Source: an uncultured Acidobacteriota bacterium (GTDB taxonomy: Bacteria > Acidobacteriota > Terriglobia > Bryobacterales > Bryobacteraceae). Taken from it: a stretch of 64,000 nt of DNA. Every line of letters starts with the position of its first letter. The first letter of the stretch is position 1. Below the pieces are notes generated by a model. That model saw nothing but the letters and a program-made list of their open reading frames with translations, had not been told where the DNA came from and ran no database searches. The stretch covers positions 1 to 64,000 of the forward strand of contig CADEFT010000029.1 of NCBI GenBank assembly GCA_902826685.1. The letters are read 5' to 3'. Position numbers and translations under genes: made by a program. Shown piece by piece: positions 1-7,775 of the stretch.

Positions 1-51
1 GAGATTCTTCTGCTCGAGGGCCGAAAATGCCCGTTAACTGCGAAAGTCAGG

Positions 52-434
52 TTAGTGGATCGAAGCGGCGAACAACGCACCGGTGACGCGATGGACATCC
101 CAGAACAGGAGCGCGCCGCCACTTTGGAGTCTTGCCGGCGAACTGGCCGCAAGCCTCGCGGATCGAAGCGGCGGACGACACACCGCCGCCACTGGCCGCA
201 AGCTTCGCGGATCGAAGCGGCGAACAAGCACCGGTGACGCGTGGACATCCCAGAACAGGAGCGCGCCGCCACTGACCGCCAACTTCGTGAATCGAAGCGG
301 CGAACCACGGACCGTTGACACGATGGACCCCAGAACAGGAGCGCGCCGCCGCTTTGGAGTCTTGCCGGCGAACTGGCCGCAAGCTTCGCGAATCGAAGCG
401 GCGAGCGATGGACATGCCAGAACAGGCGCGCGCC
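52..434. repeat. Degenerate interspersed/tandem repeat block
   Basis: Imperfect repeats of mixed modules fill this gene-free stretch. The module GATCGAAGCGGCG or a close variant starts near 59, 161, 210, 289 and 390. The module CCAGAACAGGAGCGCGCCGCC occurs near 100, 250 and 330, with a variant near 418. The module beginning ACTTTGGAGTCTTGCCGG, followed by GCGAACTGGCCGCAAGC, occurs at 121-154 and 351-384. Spacing is irregular (about 50-110 bp), so modules have been lost or shuffled. Short frames cross the block on both strands, but they are repetitive and low in sense, so I do not call a gene. Bases 1-51 and 435-538 hold nothing I recognise beyond weak similarity to the same modules. Confidence 0.7.
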
Positions 435-538
435 GCCTGGCGGGCGAATGGGCGAACTGGGCTTGAAGCCTCGTGGAACCGGTCAGCGAACGGCCCGCTG
501 GTGCCCGTGACTCGTCTCGCGAATCGAGCCGGTTGACC

Positions 539-1306
539 TCATCGCCGAATGGCGAACAGCCGGTTCGTGCCACTGACGGTGACGCGATCGGAATAATGTT
601 CCACGCGCGTGCTGCCCGATGTGGCTGTCTCCGTCTCCCGGATGAAGTCGGCAAACGACGGCGCGTTGAAGGCGACAAAAGCGAGTGAGATCGAATCGGC
701 CAGCCGGTCCCACCGCCGGGAAAGATCGGGAAACGCGACCGGGCCGGTGTCCACCTGATACTGGTCCTTTTCATCGTGGATGTTCATCGTCTTGACGGGA
801 TATTCCACAATCGCGTGATAGCCGGTGGCCCCGTTGGTGAACGCCGTCTGTGCCACCAGCGGCAGGCCGTCGTGGGTCGCTTTGCGAATGGCCGCGGCCG
901 AATCGAGCAGGCGCGGCCGGCGGGCCGGAGCCAGACGCAGCGTCTGCCCGTCCCACATCTTGTTCGAGGCGCGCACCTCGCGATAGCCCGGCGTGGCCGA
1001 CGCCTTGCGCCGGAATATCAGCCCGAATTCCGGACCGAAGATGGGAAGGAAATCGTAGTTGTCGGCCAGAAAGAGGTTCGCCGCCGCGAACGTATCCTCG
1101 CTTTTGCAGGACGCACATTGCAAATAGTCCTCGTGTCTGCCCGAACGCGCATCGAAAATCCGCGTGCGCGATTCGACCCAAAAGCGCACGCGGTTCCAGG
1201 CAGCGACGCCGGACAGGAACGAAAGACCATAGTCGAGCGGAGGCATTTGCGGTTCGGCGGAGGCGAACGATCCGGCGGCGTTGAGGATGAACTTGCGGCG
1301 CTGCAT
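539..1306 (-). CDS. Unrecognised protein with twin-arginine-like N-terminus
   Basis: This 255-residue frame starts MQRRKFILNAAGSFA, which resembles a short Tat or Sec export signal. The body is compositionally protein-like, with mixed hydrophobic and charged segments, aromatic residues and a CxxC at about residues 64-67 (CASC). I do not recognise a family. The gene stands between the repeat block and a decayed pseudogene, so it may itself be truncated at the 5' end or a relic. The reverse-strand frame upstream (1307-1547) looks partly coding in another register, which would fit an N-terminal frameshift. The start was chosen because of the signal-like N-terminus; no convincing Shine-Dalgarno is visible. 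Confidence 0.5.
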   Translation of the reverse strand: MQRRKFILNAAGSFASAEPQMPPLDYGLSFLSGVAAWNRVRFWVESRTRIFDARSGRHEDYLQCASCKSEDTFAAANLFLADNYDFLPIFGPEFGLIFRRKASATPGYREVRASNKMWDGQTLRLAPARRPRLLDSAAAIRKATHDGLPLVAQTAFTNGATGYHAIVEYPVKTMNIHDEKDQYQVDTGPVAFPDLSRRWDRLADSISLAFVAFNAPSFADFIRETETATSGSTRVEHYSDRVTVSGTNRLFAIRR

Positions 1307-1547
1307 GTGGTCGCCGCAAGTGTATCAGCTCGGCATCCCAGTTGCCTTGCGTTTTTGGCCCAGACGCCACCGATGCAGGCGAAAGCGAGATCGCTCCAGT
1401 GCGCGCGATTGCAGGCCGGGAATACGTACTTGTTGTAGGCGCCGCCTGGCACCGTCGCCACGTTGCCCTGCACGCCGGCCGGAAGACGGAATTCGACCCA
1501 GGAATGAGCGCTTCGCGAACTGAAGATCTTGGCGGGACAGGGTGTAG
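1307..1547 (-). other. Decayed coding-like segment between pseudogene and orphan gene
   Basis: There is no intact gene here. One reverse-strand frame reads sensibly across part of it (for example VPGGAYNKYVFPACNRAHW near 1365-1450) but is not in register with the flanking gene and lacks a start. It may be the C-terminal remnant of the PI-PLC-like pseudogene or the lost 5' part of the gene ending at 539. Confidence 0.35.
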
Positions 1548-2064
1548 TTCCGGCGAAGTTCGATTTGACGATGCGATAGATCGCGCGCTCACCGGGGAAA
1601 TCCATGCTCATCAGATGGGCGCCATGGCGGTGGAACCCGAGAGTGAGTTGAAGATCCAGTCGTTGGAGGTCTTGGCGAGATCGCTGTACTGCTTCACGTA
1701 CTTGACCTTGGTGGGCAGCGAAACCTTGGCGCCATCCTGCCATTCATGCAGAAAAGCCCAAACATCGAGCTGATCTTTGATCGACCACGTCTGTGTGGCC
1801 ACCGCCAGACCGCCATGCCGGGAGCCGGAGTCGTGCGTGCCGGGAATGGAGACCTTGGCGATGGAAGTGGTGTTCGGGATGCCAGTTGTTGGTGGCCGTC
1901 TTGATCCACGCCTTGGGCGCGGACTCGTTGGACATCGTGGAGCCTTCCTGGCTTCCTTCGTCGAGAAACGTGAACTGCTGCGCGGAAAGCGCGCTGGTTT
2001 CTCTCGAATCAATTGGACTCTGCTTGAGAAAGGGAGAACGGCCGGGCGAAACTTGCCAAGTATA
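1548..2064 (-). pseudogene. Frameshifted, internally deleted PI-PLC X-domain protein
   Basis: Reading the reverse strand, one frame (about 2060 to 1880) gives a sensible N-terminal part including SNESAPKAWIKTATNNW. A second frame (about 1880 to 1620) gives VSIPGTHDSGSRHGG followed by TQTWSIKDQL, the signature start of the phosphatidylinositol-specific phospholipase C X domain, with its catalytic His in the GTHDS motif. It then jumps straight to a C-terminal part (KVKYVKQYSDLAK). A third frame (about 1625 to 1548) supplies the typical end, MSMDFPG followed by an I..I.KSNF segment. At least two frameshifts are therefore needed, and the middle of the X domain (the region after QL, normally with the D-I-R motif and second His) is missing. 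The family cleaves phosphoinositides or GPI-like substrates; this copy cannot be functional. Confidence 0.75.
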
Positions 2065-2106
2065 TTTTGAGCGGCTTCCATCCGCTGAAGTAAGCTAAGG
2101 AGCGTC

Positions 2107-2727
2107 ATGCATCACTCGATCCGTATCGCGGCTGCATTCGTGGGAGTGGCCGCGGCGCTAAGCGCGGAAACGCTCACCGGTCGGTGGGATGGGACGGTAC
2201 TGGTCGGATCGTTGCGCGTGCCCTTCACGATGCACATGGAAGGCGCGGGCGCCGGGTTTTCCGTGTCGATGGCCACCGGCGACACGCGGGTTCGTTCCAC
2301 CGGAGCCAGTTTCGAGGGCAAAGCGGCGCACGCCGAATTCCCTGCTGCGCGGATGCAAGCGGTTCTGTCTGCGGGCGAGTTGAAAGGTACGTTCGGGCCA
2401 AACAAATTTCAAGCCGCCGCCTACTGCACCTGCAGCGTGGCCGGCGAGGCGGGTCCGGATATCTCGGGCCAGTGGCCGCTGCCGGAGGCGGATTGGAAGA
2501 TCTCGATCCGGCGCACCGGCGAAGACACCATTGCCATCGTGAGCCGTGGTGGGAAGGAATCGGGCCCGTTGAGCGGGCGCTTCAACGGCGCATTCTTCGA
2601 GCTCAGCTACTTTGACGGTGCCAATGCCGCCCTGCTCGAGATCGAGCCGCGCAAGGATGGCGGGCTGAACGTGTCCTGGATGGAGCCGGGCGCGGCTGCG
2701 CGAAAGCTCACCGCACTTCGAAAGTAA
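2107..2727 (+). CDS. Secreted protein resembling the N-terminal half of TlpA-type proteins
   Basis: The 206-residue protein has a Sec signal (residues 1 to about 20, ending near ALSAE). Two related halves follow: residues 23-115 (GRWDGTVLVGSLRVPF...) and 118-205 (ISGQWPLPEADWKISIRR...). This layout is familiar to me from Acidobacteria proteins in which the same region precedes a TlpA/thioredoxin domain, but here the gene stops before any CxxC thioredoxin module. That comparison is from memory. An AAGGAG Shine-Dalgarno lies 6 nt before ATG. The 3' end overlaps the convergent DUF4198 gene by 20 bp. The location is probably periplasmic; the function is unknown. Confidence 0.7.
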   Translation: MHHSIRIAAAFVGVAAALSAETLTGRWDGTVLVGSLRVPFTMHMEGAGAGFSVSMATGDTRVRSTGASFEGKAAHAEFPAARMQAVLSAGELKGTFGPNKFQAAAYCTCSVAGEAGPDISGQWPLPEADWKISIRRTGEDTIAIVSRGGKESGPLSGRFNGAFFELSYFDGANAALLEIEPRKDGGLNVSWMEPGAAARKLTALRK

Positions 2728-3502
2728 GGCTCGCCCAGAAGCTCTCCCAATCGGCTACCGCGGGTTCGGCGCAGCGCTCCATTTGAATCGTGTGAATGCG
2801 GAAACGCCCGGCGGCTGGGACCGGAAACCGGAACCGGCCATCGGCGCCCGTGCGGCCCACGACGGTTTTCTTCGCACCCGTGGGACCGGCCCATGCCGAT
2901 TCAATCTGCAGATCCGCGGCGGGCTTGCCCCGGAACAAGACCTGGATCGGGAGGGAATCGCCGGCCTTCAGCGCATACGGATCCGCTTCGGGGACGATCT
3001 CGATCAGATAGCCTATCGGCGCGGTGGCGAAGCCGTTGCCCACGCCCGAGAGCAGAATCGCTTTGGCGAACTTGCTGTAGCGCTCCTTGCCGGGCTTGGC
3101 GGATTCGCCATGCTCCGCGCGCCAGGCGATGGTTGGCGTGAGACCTTCGTGCTTCAGGTAGGACGTGAACTTGGCCGGCGCGAGTGTAATCAGGCTGGGC
3201 GTGGTGCTGACGGCCGCAATCACGTGACCGGATCCAGCCACCACCGCGTCGCCCGCGTCGCGCTTGCCGTCGATGCGCAGGTTGGTGAACGCCGCGCCGC
3301 CGTTTTTCCAAATCAATTTCGGCTCGCGCAGGCGCGCGATGCGCCCGGCCACTTCACTTTCCGGAAAAGCATCGCCCACGTGGAAACCCACCGTAACCTT
3401 GGCGCCGGAATCGGGCCGGAAAGTGCCCGGCATAATGTACATGTCGTGGGCGAGGGCGGAAACGGCGCTCAGCGCCGCGAGCGGGAACGATAGTTTACGC
3501 AT
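2708..3502 (-). CDS. DUF4198-family periplasmic protein
   Basis: The 264-residue protein has a signal peptide (MRKLSFPLAALSAVSALAH) and then HDMYIMPGTFRPDSG, the His-containing start typical of DUF4198 proteins, which relate to the soluble part of nickel/cobalt uptake (NikM/CbiK-like) proteins. The C-terminal third (about 185-260) has a transthyretin-like beta-sandwich pattern (GRTGADGRFRFPVPAAG). It lies 12 nt downstream of the TonB-dependent receptor in the same direction, so the two are probably co-transcribed, with this protein acting as a periplasmic partner for the imported ligand, possibly a metal chelate. That role is inferred from context. An AAGGA motif precedes the ATG. Confidence 0.75.
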   Translation of the reverse strand: MRKLSFPLAALSAVSALAHDMYIMPGTFRPDSGAKVTVGFHVGDAFPESEVAGRIARLREPKLIWKNGGAAFTNLRIDGKRDAGDAVVAGSGHVIAAVSTTPSLITLAPAKFTSYLKHEGLTPTIAWRAEHGESAKPGKERYSKFAKAILLSGVGNGFATAPIGYLIEIVPEADPYALKAGDSLPIQVLFRGKPAADLQIESAWAGPTGAKKTVVGRTGADGRFRFPVPAAGRFRIHTIQMERCAEPAVADWESFWASLTFEVR

Positions 3503-3514
3503 GCTGGTCCTTCA

Positions 3515-6500
3515 TCAGAATTGAAGCTTGAGGGAAAGTTGAATCGATCGTGGCCCGCCTACGACGAACAGCGGATTCTGGCCGCTGGCTCCCGCCAGGC
3601 CCGTACTCAGGATGGAAACGGAACGGCCAAAATTGGCGCTGGTCATCACGCCGGTGGGATTGGAGAAATTCGCCGTGTTGAAGAGATTGAAAGCGTCGGC
3701 GCGGAAGTCGAGGCCCACGCGCTCGGTCAGAGCGAACCGCCGCCGCAGCGAAAGATCGGTTTGGGAAAGACCGAACCCGCGCATCGTCCCCCGGCCGAGC
3801 GTTCCCTGCCTGCCCTGCGCCAGCGGCGTGGCGCCATCGAAGGCCGCAGGATTGAATCGCCGTCCACCGGGAAGCGCGTCGCTGTAGAGATAGAGTGGGG
3901 CGCCCGGCACCAGATCCGGCCGCGCCACGTTAGTCAAGCCCAACCCGAGAGGATCGCGTCCCGTAACCGGAGTGATGGGGAAGGCCGTGCGCAGACGGAT
4001 CACCGAGTCGATGGCGAAGCCGTGGACGATCGCGCGCGCCACCGGATGCGTGAATACGGCCGGAATCTCATAGCTGGCCGATCCCGTAAACCCGTGCCGG
4101 ACGTCGAACGACGAGGGGCCGCGATCCGACGATGGATCGATGCGCGCGACGGGAGCGAACAGATTGTTGATGGATTCATCCGACGCCGTGTCGAGCGATT
4201 TCGACCAGGTGTAGGAAAGCAACGCCTGCAGACCGCGCGTCATGCGCCGCTTGAACTGCAACTGAAGCGAATTGTAGTCCGAGCTCGCGCCGTTGCCGAC
4301 CGCATCGATGCGCGTGAAGTTGGCGTTGCGCAGCGTCTGCGGCCGCAGACTTTCGACGCGCGACAGCCGGCGGCCCGCCGATCCCACGTATGAGACCGAC
4401 AACGAGTTCGACGGCCCGAACGGCTGCTCGACGGCGAAGCTGTACTGCAGCGTGTAGGGCAGTTGGAATCCGTCGTAGAACGAGAACAGGCGCGGATAGG
4501 GCGGATTCGGATTCAGCGGCGCCACGGGAGTCTGGAAAATCGGATCGGTGACCGGCCGGTCGCTAACCGTGCGGCTGCGGGCGAAGGGATAGTTGGTGGG
4601 CGAGAGCGCGGTGCCGGCAAATGCATAGCCGAGATCGTAGAAGACGCCGAATCCGGAACGGATCACCGTCGAGCGGTCGCGAAACGGTTGATAGGCGACG
4701 CCGAATCGCGGCGCAAAGTTCGAGTAGGTCGTCTCGTAGAGCCGTGTGCCCGCCGGGGCGAGCGTGGCGGTGGCCGGATCGGTGAGCCCCTTGACCGCCA
4801 GCGGCACGTTACCAGCGCCGCCCGAAGGGGCGGGATTGACTTCCCAGCGTAAACCGTAGGTCAAGGTCAAGCGCGCCCGAAGGCGCCAGGCATCCTGAAA
4901 ATACACGGAGGTGTTGTGATAGCGCGGCTCTAGAAAGCGCTCGATTTGAGAAGTAGTGCCTGTGGGCACGATGCCGGTTGCCAGTTGAGTAATGGTCGGA
5001 ACGGTGAGCGAGTTGCTGAAGAAGCGTCCGCCAAAAGAAGGCGCCAGGCGGCGATAGTCGAACCCAAATTTGAGCGAGTGCGCACCCACGTTCCAGCTCA
5101 ACGTGTCGACAACATTGATCTGGGTTTGCGTGTTGCGGCTGAACGACCCCGGCGAGATCGTATTTTCGTCGTTGCCACCGATCGACAGATAGAACAGCGA
5201 CGTGGCCGGATCGGCGAAAGAAGGCAACAGCGACGGGAGCGGCAGAAGTTTCGCTCCACCGAAGGTGTCCTGTATGTAGGTTTGCGAGGCCTGAGACCGG
5301 CTCCAGTTCACGCGCACTTCGTTGGTGATGGACGCCGAGGGCAGCATGGTCGCGCCCAGAGTGGCTGTTTCGGTTTTGGCGGGAAGCACGGCGATGAAGC
5401 TCGGCGTCGCGTAGCGGCCCCTCTCGCGCGATTCCGACGGCGCGTAGTTATAGCGGCCAAACAGCGTCAGCCGCGAATCGACCGAATGATCGACGCGGAA
5501 GCTGGTCGCGTTCAGACGCGATGGATTGGAGAATCCCGCTACGTACGGGGTCTCATCGGGAGTGCCCGTGAGCGGCGCGGCCACCGGCAGCGGATACGCT
5601 TCGAGAAGGCTCTTCACAATGCCGGTGGCACGCTCCCGCGCGGCGAGCGACGGCACGCGGACGGTGGGCGATATCACCGGCTGCACCAGGCGCAAACCTT
5701 CATAGGACGCGAAAAAGAACGTGCGGTTGCGCCCATCATGAACACGCGGAATCCACACCGGTCCGCCAACCGTGAAACCGAAATCGTTCTGCCGCAGCGC
5801 CGGCCGTTTCAATCCATTGAAATTGCCGAACCAGCTATTGGCATCCAGCTTGTCGTTGCGCAGGTAGTTGAACAGGGACCCATGCAGCGCATTGGTGCCC
5901 GAGCGTGTCACGATCGCCACCTGCGCACCCGGCTGCCGGCCATACTCGGGCGCGTAAGTCGAGGTCTGCACCGTGAACTCCTGCACCGCATCCACCGACG
6001 CGAGCGAACTGCTGCCTCCGCCCGCCGAATAGGACGGCACTCCGCCGCCGCTGCCTTCATAGGGTGAGGTGGCAAAGGGCAGCCCGAAATTCGCGCTCAC
6101 GCCATCGACGGTGAAATAGTTCGAACCGGTCCGCTGGCCATTCACCGAAAATTGCCCGTTCTCCGGCAGCGACGAGGCGGTGATCACCACGCCGGGACTC
6201 AGATTGATCAACGTCTGGAACGTCCGCCCGTTCAAAGGCTGATTCTCGATGAAACGGCGATCGACCGACGTTGCTACCGAAGGCGCTTCGCGCACCAGCG
6301 GAGCTTCCCCATCGACGGTGATGGCCTCATCGCGGGCCGCTACGTTCAGCTTCACCCGCAGCGATCTCTGATCGTTCGCATTGATCACCACTTCGCTGAA
6401 ACGGGCGGTCGTGAAACCTGGCTGCTCCACCTTCAATTCATACGTACTGGGAGCCAGTTGGGCGAACACAAAGCCGCCGCTGCCGTCAGTGGTCACCTGG

Positions 6501-6673
6501 CGCGTCGAGCCGCGCGACGGATCGGTCAGCGTGACTTTGGCCGAGTCGATCAGCCGTTCCTGTTCGTCAAGAACGGTGCCCGCCAGCACGGCGCTCGACG
6601 ACTGCGCGAACAAAGAAGTGGACAGCATCGCCACGGCGGCGAAGCAACGGCAGAATGTGTGGGACGAGTTCAT
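3515..6673 (-). CDS. Oar-type TonB-dependent receptor with carboxypeptidase-regulatory domain
   Basis: This is an outer-membrane protein of about 1052 residues. I take the start at MNSSHTF because a signal peptide ending LFAQ follows. An in-frame extension of 30 residues upstream is not signal-like. Domains in order are: signal (1-24), CarboxypepD_reg-like fold (about 27-115, GTVLDEQERLIDSAKVTL), plug (about 120-260, with PLNGRTFQTLINLSPGV and SVNGQRTGSNYFTVDG), and a long beta-barrel ending in ...SLKLQF with the C-terminal Phe used for BAM-mediated insertion. The family is usually linked to uptake of oligomeric substrates or surface functions; the substrate is unknown. It sits 12 nt upstream of the DUF4198 gene and 124 nt downstream of nusB. 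Confidence 0.9.
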   Translation of the reverse strand: MNSSHTFCRCFAAVAMLSTSLFAQSSSAVLAGTVLDEQERLIDSAKVTLTDPSRGSTRQVTTDGSGGFVFAQLAPSTYELKVEQPGFTTARFSEVVINANDQRSLRVKLNVAARDEAITVDGEAPLVREAPSVATSVDRRFIENQPLNGRTFQTLINLSPGVVITASSLPENGQFSVNGQRTGSNYFTVDGVSANFGLPFATSPYEGSGGGVPSYSAGGGSSSLASVDAVQEFTVQTSTYAPEYGRQPGAQVAIVTRSGTNALHGSLFNYLRNDKLDANSWFGNFNGLKRPALRQNDFGFTVGGPVWIPRVHDGRNRTFFFASYEGLRLVQPVISPTVRVPSLAARERATGIVKSLLEAYPLPVAAPLTGTPDETPYVAGFSNPSRLNATSFRVDHSVDSRLTLFGRYNYAPSESRERGRYATPSFIAVLPAKTETATLGATMLPSASITNEVRVNWSRSQASQTYIQDTFGGAKLLPLPSLLPSFADPATSLFYLSIGGNDENTISPGSFSRNTQTQINVVDTLSWNVGAHSLKFGFDYRRLAPSFGGRFFSNSLTVPTITQLATGIVPTGTTSQIERFLEPRYHNTSVYFQDAWRLRARLTLTYGLRWEVNPAPSGGAGNVPLAVKGLTDPATATLAPAGTRLYETTYSNFAPRFGVAYQPFRDRSTVIRSGFGVFYDLGYAFAGTALSPTNYPFARSRTVSDRPVTDPIFQTPVAPLNPNPPYPRLFSFYDGFQLPYTLQYSFAVEQPFGPSNSLSVSYVGSAGRRLSRVESLRPQTLRNANFTRIDAVGNGASSDYNSLQLQFKRRMTRGLQALLSYTWSKSLDTASDESINNLFAPVARIDPSSDRGPSSFDVRHGFTGSASYEIPAVFTHPVARAIVHGFAIDSVIRLRTAFPITPVTGRDPLGLGLTNVARPDLVPGAPLYLYSDALPGGRRFNPAAFDGATPLAQGRQGTLGRGTMRGFGLSQTDLSLRRRFALTERVGLDFRADAFNLFNTANFSNPTGVMTSANFGRSVSILSTGLAGASGQNPLFVVGGPRSIQLSLKLQF

Positions 6674-6797
6674 TGGTTTCCCGTAGCGATACAAACGCGA
6701 CAATCGTGATACGGAAATGCGGCGGGAATGGATTTCAGGAATCGGTGTGACAGTGTCGCGCATACGAATCTAAAAATCGTATCACGACCGCGCCGTA

Positions 6798-7253
6798 TCA
6801 GGAAGCGGTGGGAGGAGGCTCCAAGCCTTTGCGCACTGCGTCCAGAACGCCGTTGATGAACGGAACCGAAGCGTCGCCTGAAAACTGGCGCGCCAGTTCG
6901 AGCGCTTCGTCGATGACTACGGCGGCCGGCGTGTCCAGCCGCGTCATCTCATGGATGGCGAGCCGCAGGATGTTGCGGTCGACGGCGGGCATGCGATCAA
7001 GCCGCCAGTGTTCGGAATGAGCGGCGATGGCTTCATCGATGCGCGTGCTGTCGGCGAAGGTGCCGCGCACCAGTTGCTCCATGAAATCGTCGGGCGCGCA
7101 GGATTTCGTCTCCACCAGGTCGCTGTTCTCGTTTTCGGCGGTGTGGAGGCTGGAGTAGAAGGCCTGGAACGATTCTCCGACGGTCTGCTTGCCGAGCTCC
7201 AACTGATAGAGGATCTGCAGAGCCCGTTGCCGGGAGCGGTGGCGGGAAGGCAT
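6798..7253 (-). CDS. nusB: Transcription antitermination factor NusB
   Basis: The 151-residue all-helical protein starts MPSRHRSRQRALQILYQLE, matching the basic RNA-binding N-terminus of NusB (R-x-x-A-x-x-x-L-Y-x-x-E). The C-terminal half carries the conserved VDRNILRLAIHEM and PAAVVIDEALELARQF motifs and FINGVLDAV. With NusE (S10) it binds boxA RNA during rRNA transcription antitermination. The ATG overlaps the ribH stop by one base (TAATG), so the pair is translationally coupled in the common ribH-nusB order. Confidence 0.96.
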   Translation of the reverse strand: MPSRHRSRQRALQILYQLELGKQTVGESFQAFYSSLHTAENENSDLVETKSCAPDDFMEQLVRGTFADSTRIDEAIAAHSEHWRLDRMPAVDRNILRLAIHEMTRLDTPAAVVIDEALELARQFSGDASVPFINGVLDAVRKGLEPPPTAS

Positions 7254-7729
7254 TACTTGGCTTTGAGCTTGCGCATCAGGTTGGCCATTTCGACGGCGGT
7301 CATGGCGGCGTCGAAGCCCTTATTGCCGCTCTTGGCGCCCGCGCGATCCACCGCCTGTTCCACCGTGTTGGTGGTGAGGACGCCGAAGGCGACGGGAACG
7401 CCGGTCTGGGTGGCGATGGAGCCGAGTCCTTTTGTGGCCTCCCCGGCGATATAGTCAAAGTGCGGCGTATCGCCCTTGATCAGCGCGCTCAGGCAGATGA
7501 TGCCGTCGTAGCGGCCGGCTTCGGCCAGCGCCTTGGCGGCCACCGGAAGCTCCCAGGAACCGGGTACGCGAACCACCGTGATGTCTTTTTCCGCGCAACC
7601 GGTGCGAATCAGGGCGTCGAGGGCGCCGCCAAGCAGCCGTTCCGTAATAATGGCGTTGAAGCGGCTGACCACGATCGCGAATTTGAATCCCTTGGATTCG
7701 AGAGTTCCTTCAATGACCGGATAGGGCAT
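7253..7729 (-). CDS. ribH: 6,7-dimethyl-8-ribityllumazine synthase
   Basis: The 158-residue enzyme condenses 5-amino-6-ribitylamino-uracil with 3,4-dihydroxy-2-butanone 4-phosphate in the penultimate step of riboflavin synthesis. Visible family motifs are VVSRFNAIITERLL (substrate-binding Phe), VPGSWELPVAAKAL, ALIKGDTPHFDYI with the catalytic His, and FGVLTTNTVEQAVDRAG. Length matches the icosahedral family. It is the first gene of a ribH-nusB pair and is divergent from lepA with a 46-bp gap. No Shine-Dalgarno is obvious before the ATG. Confidence 0.96.
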   Translation of the reverse strand: MPYPVIEGTLESKGFKFAIVVSRFNAIITERLLGGALDALIRTGCAEKDITVVRVPGSWELPVAAKALAEAGRYDGIICLSALIKGDTPHFDYIAGEATKGLGSIATQTGVPVAFGVLTTNTVEQAVDRAGAKSGNKGFDAAMTAVEMANLMRKLKAK

Positions 7730-7764
7730 GCGAGAAGCTATGGGATAATGTAGCGAACCGAGTT

Positions 7765-7770
7765 TATTCT
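7765..7770 (+). promoter_or_regulatory. Candidate -10 for leaderless lepA
   Basis: TATTCT lies 5 nt before the lepA ATG, there is no purine-rich Shine-Dalgarno, and another hexamer GATAAT lies at 7744-7749. If TATTCT is the -10, the transcript would begin at or next to the A of the ATG. No good -35 is seen. Confidence 0.35.
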
Positions 7771-7775
7771 ACCGC

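Noticed and set aside
52..434. Possible CRISPR array
   Set aside because: Repeat modules differ in length and order, spacers are not unique or uniform, and no cas genes lie in the window.
1018..1743. Single intact gene across the PI-PLC-like region
   Set aside because: The frame only carries the tail of the domain; the rest needs two other frames, so it is a pseudogene.
6740..6797. Possible operator from GTATCACG/CGTGATAC-like words before the first Oar-type receptor
   Set aside because: The words are imperfect, not symmetric, and unrelated to a promoter I can place.
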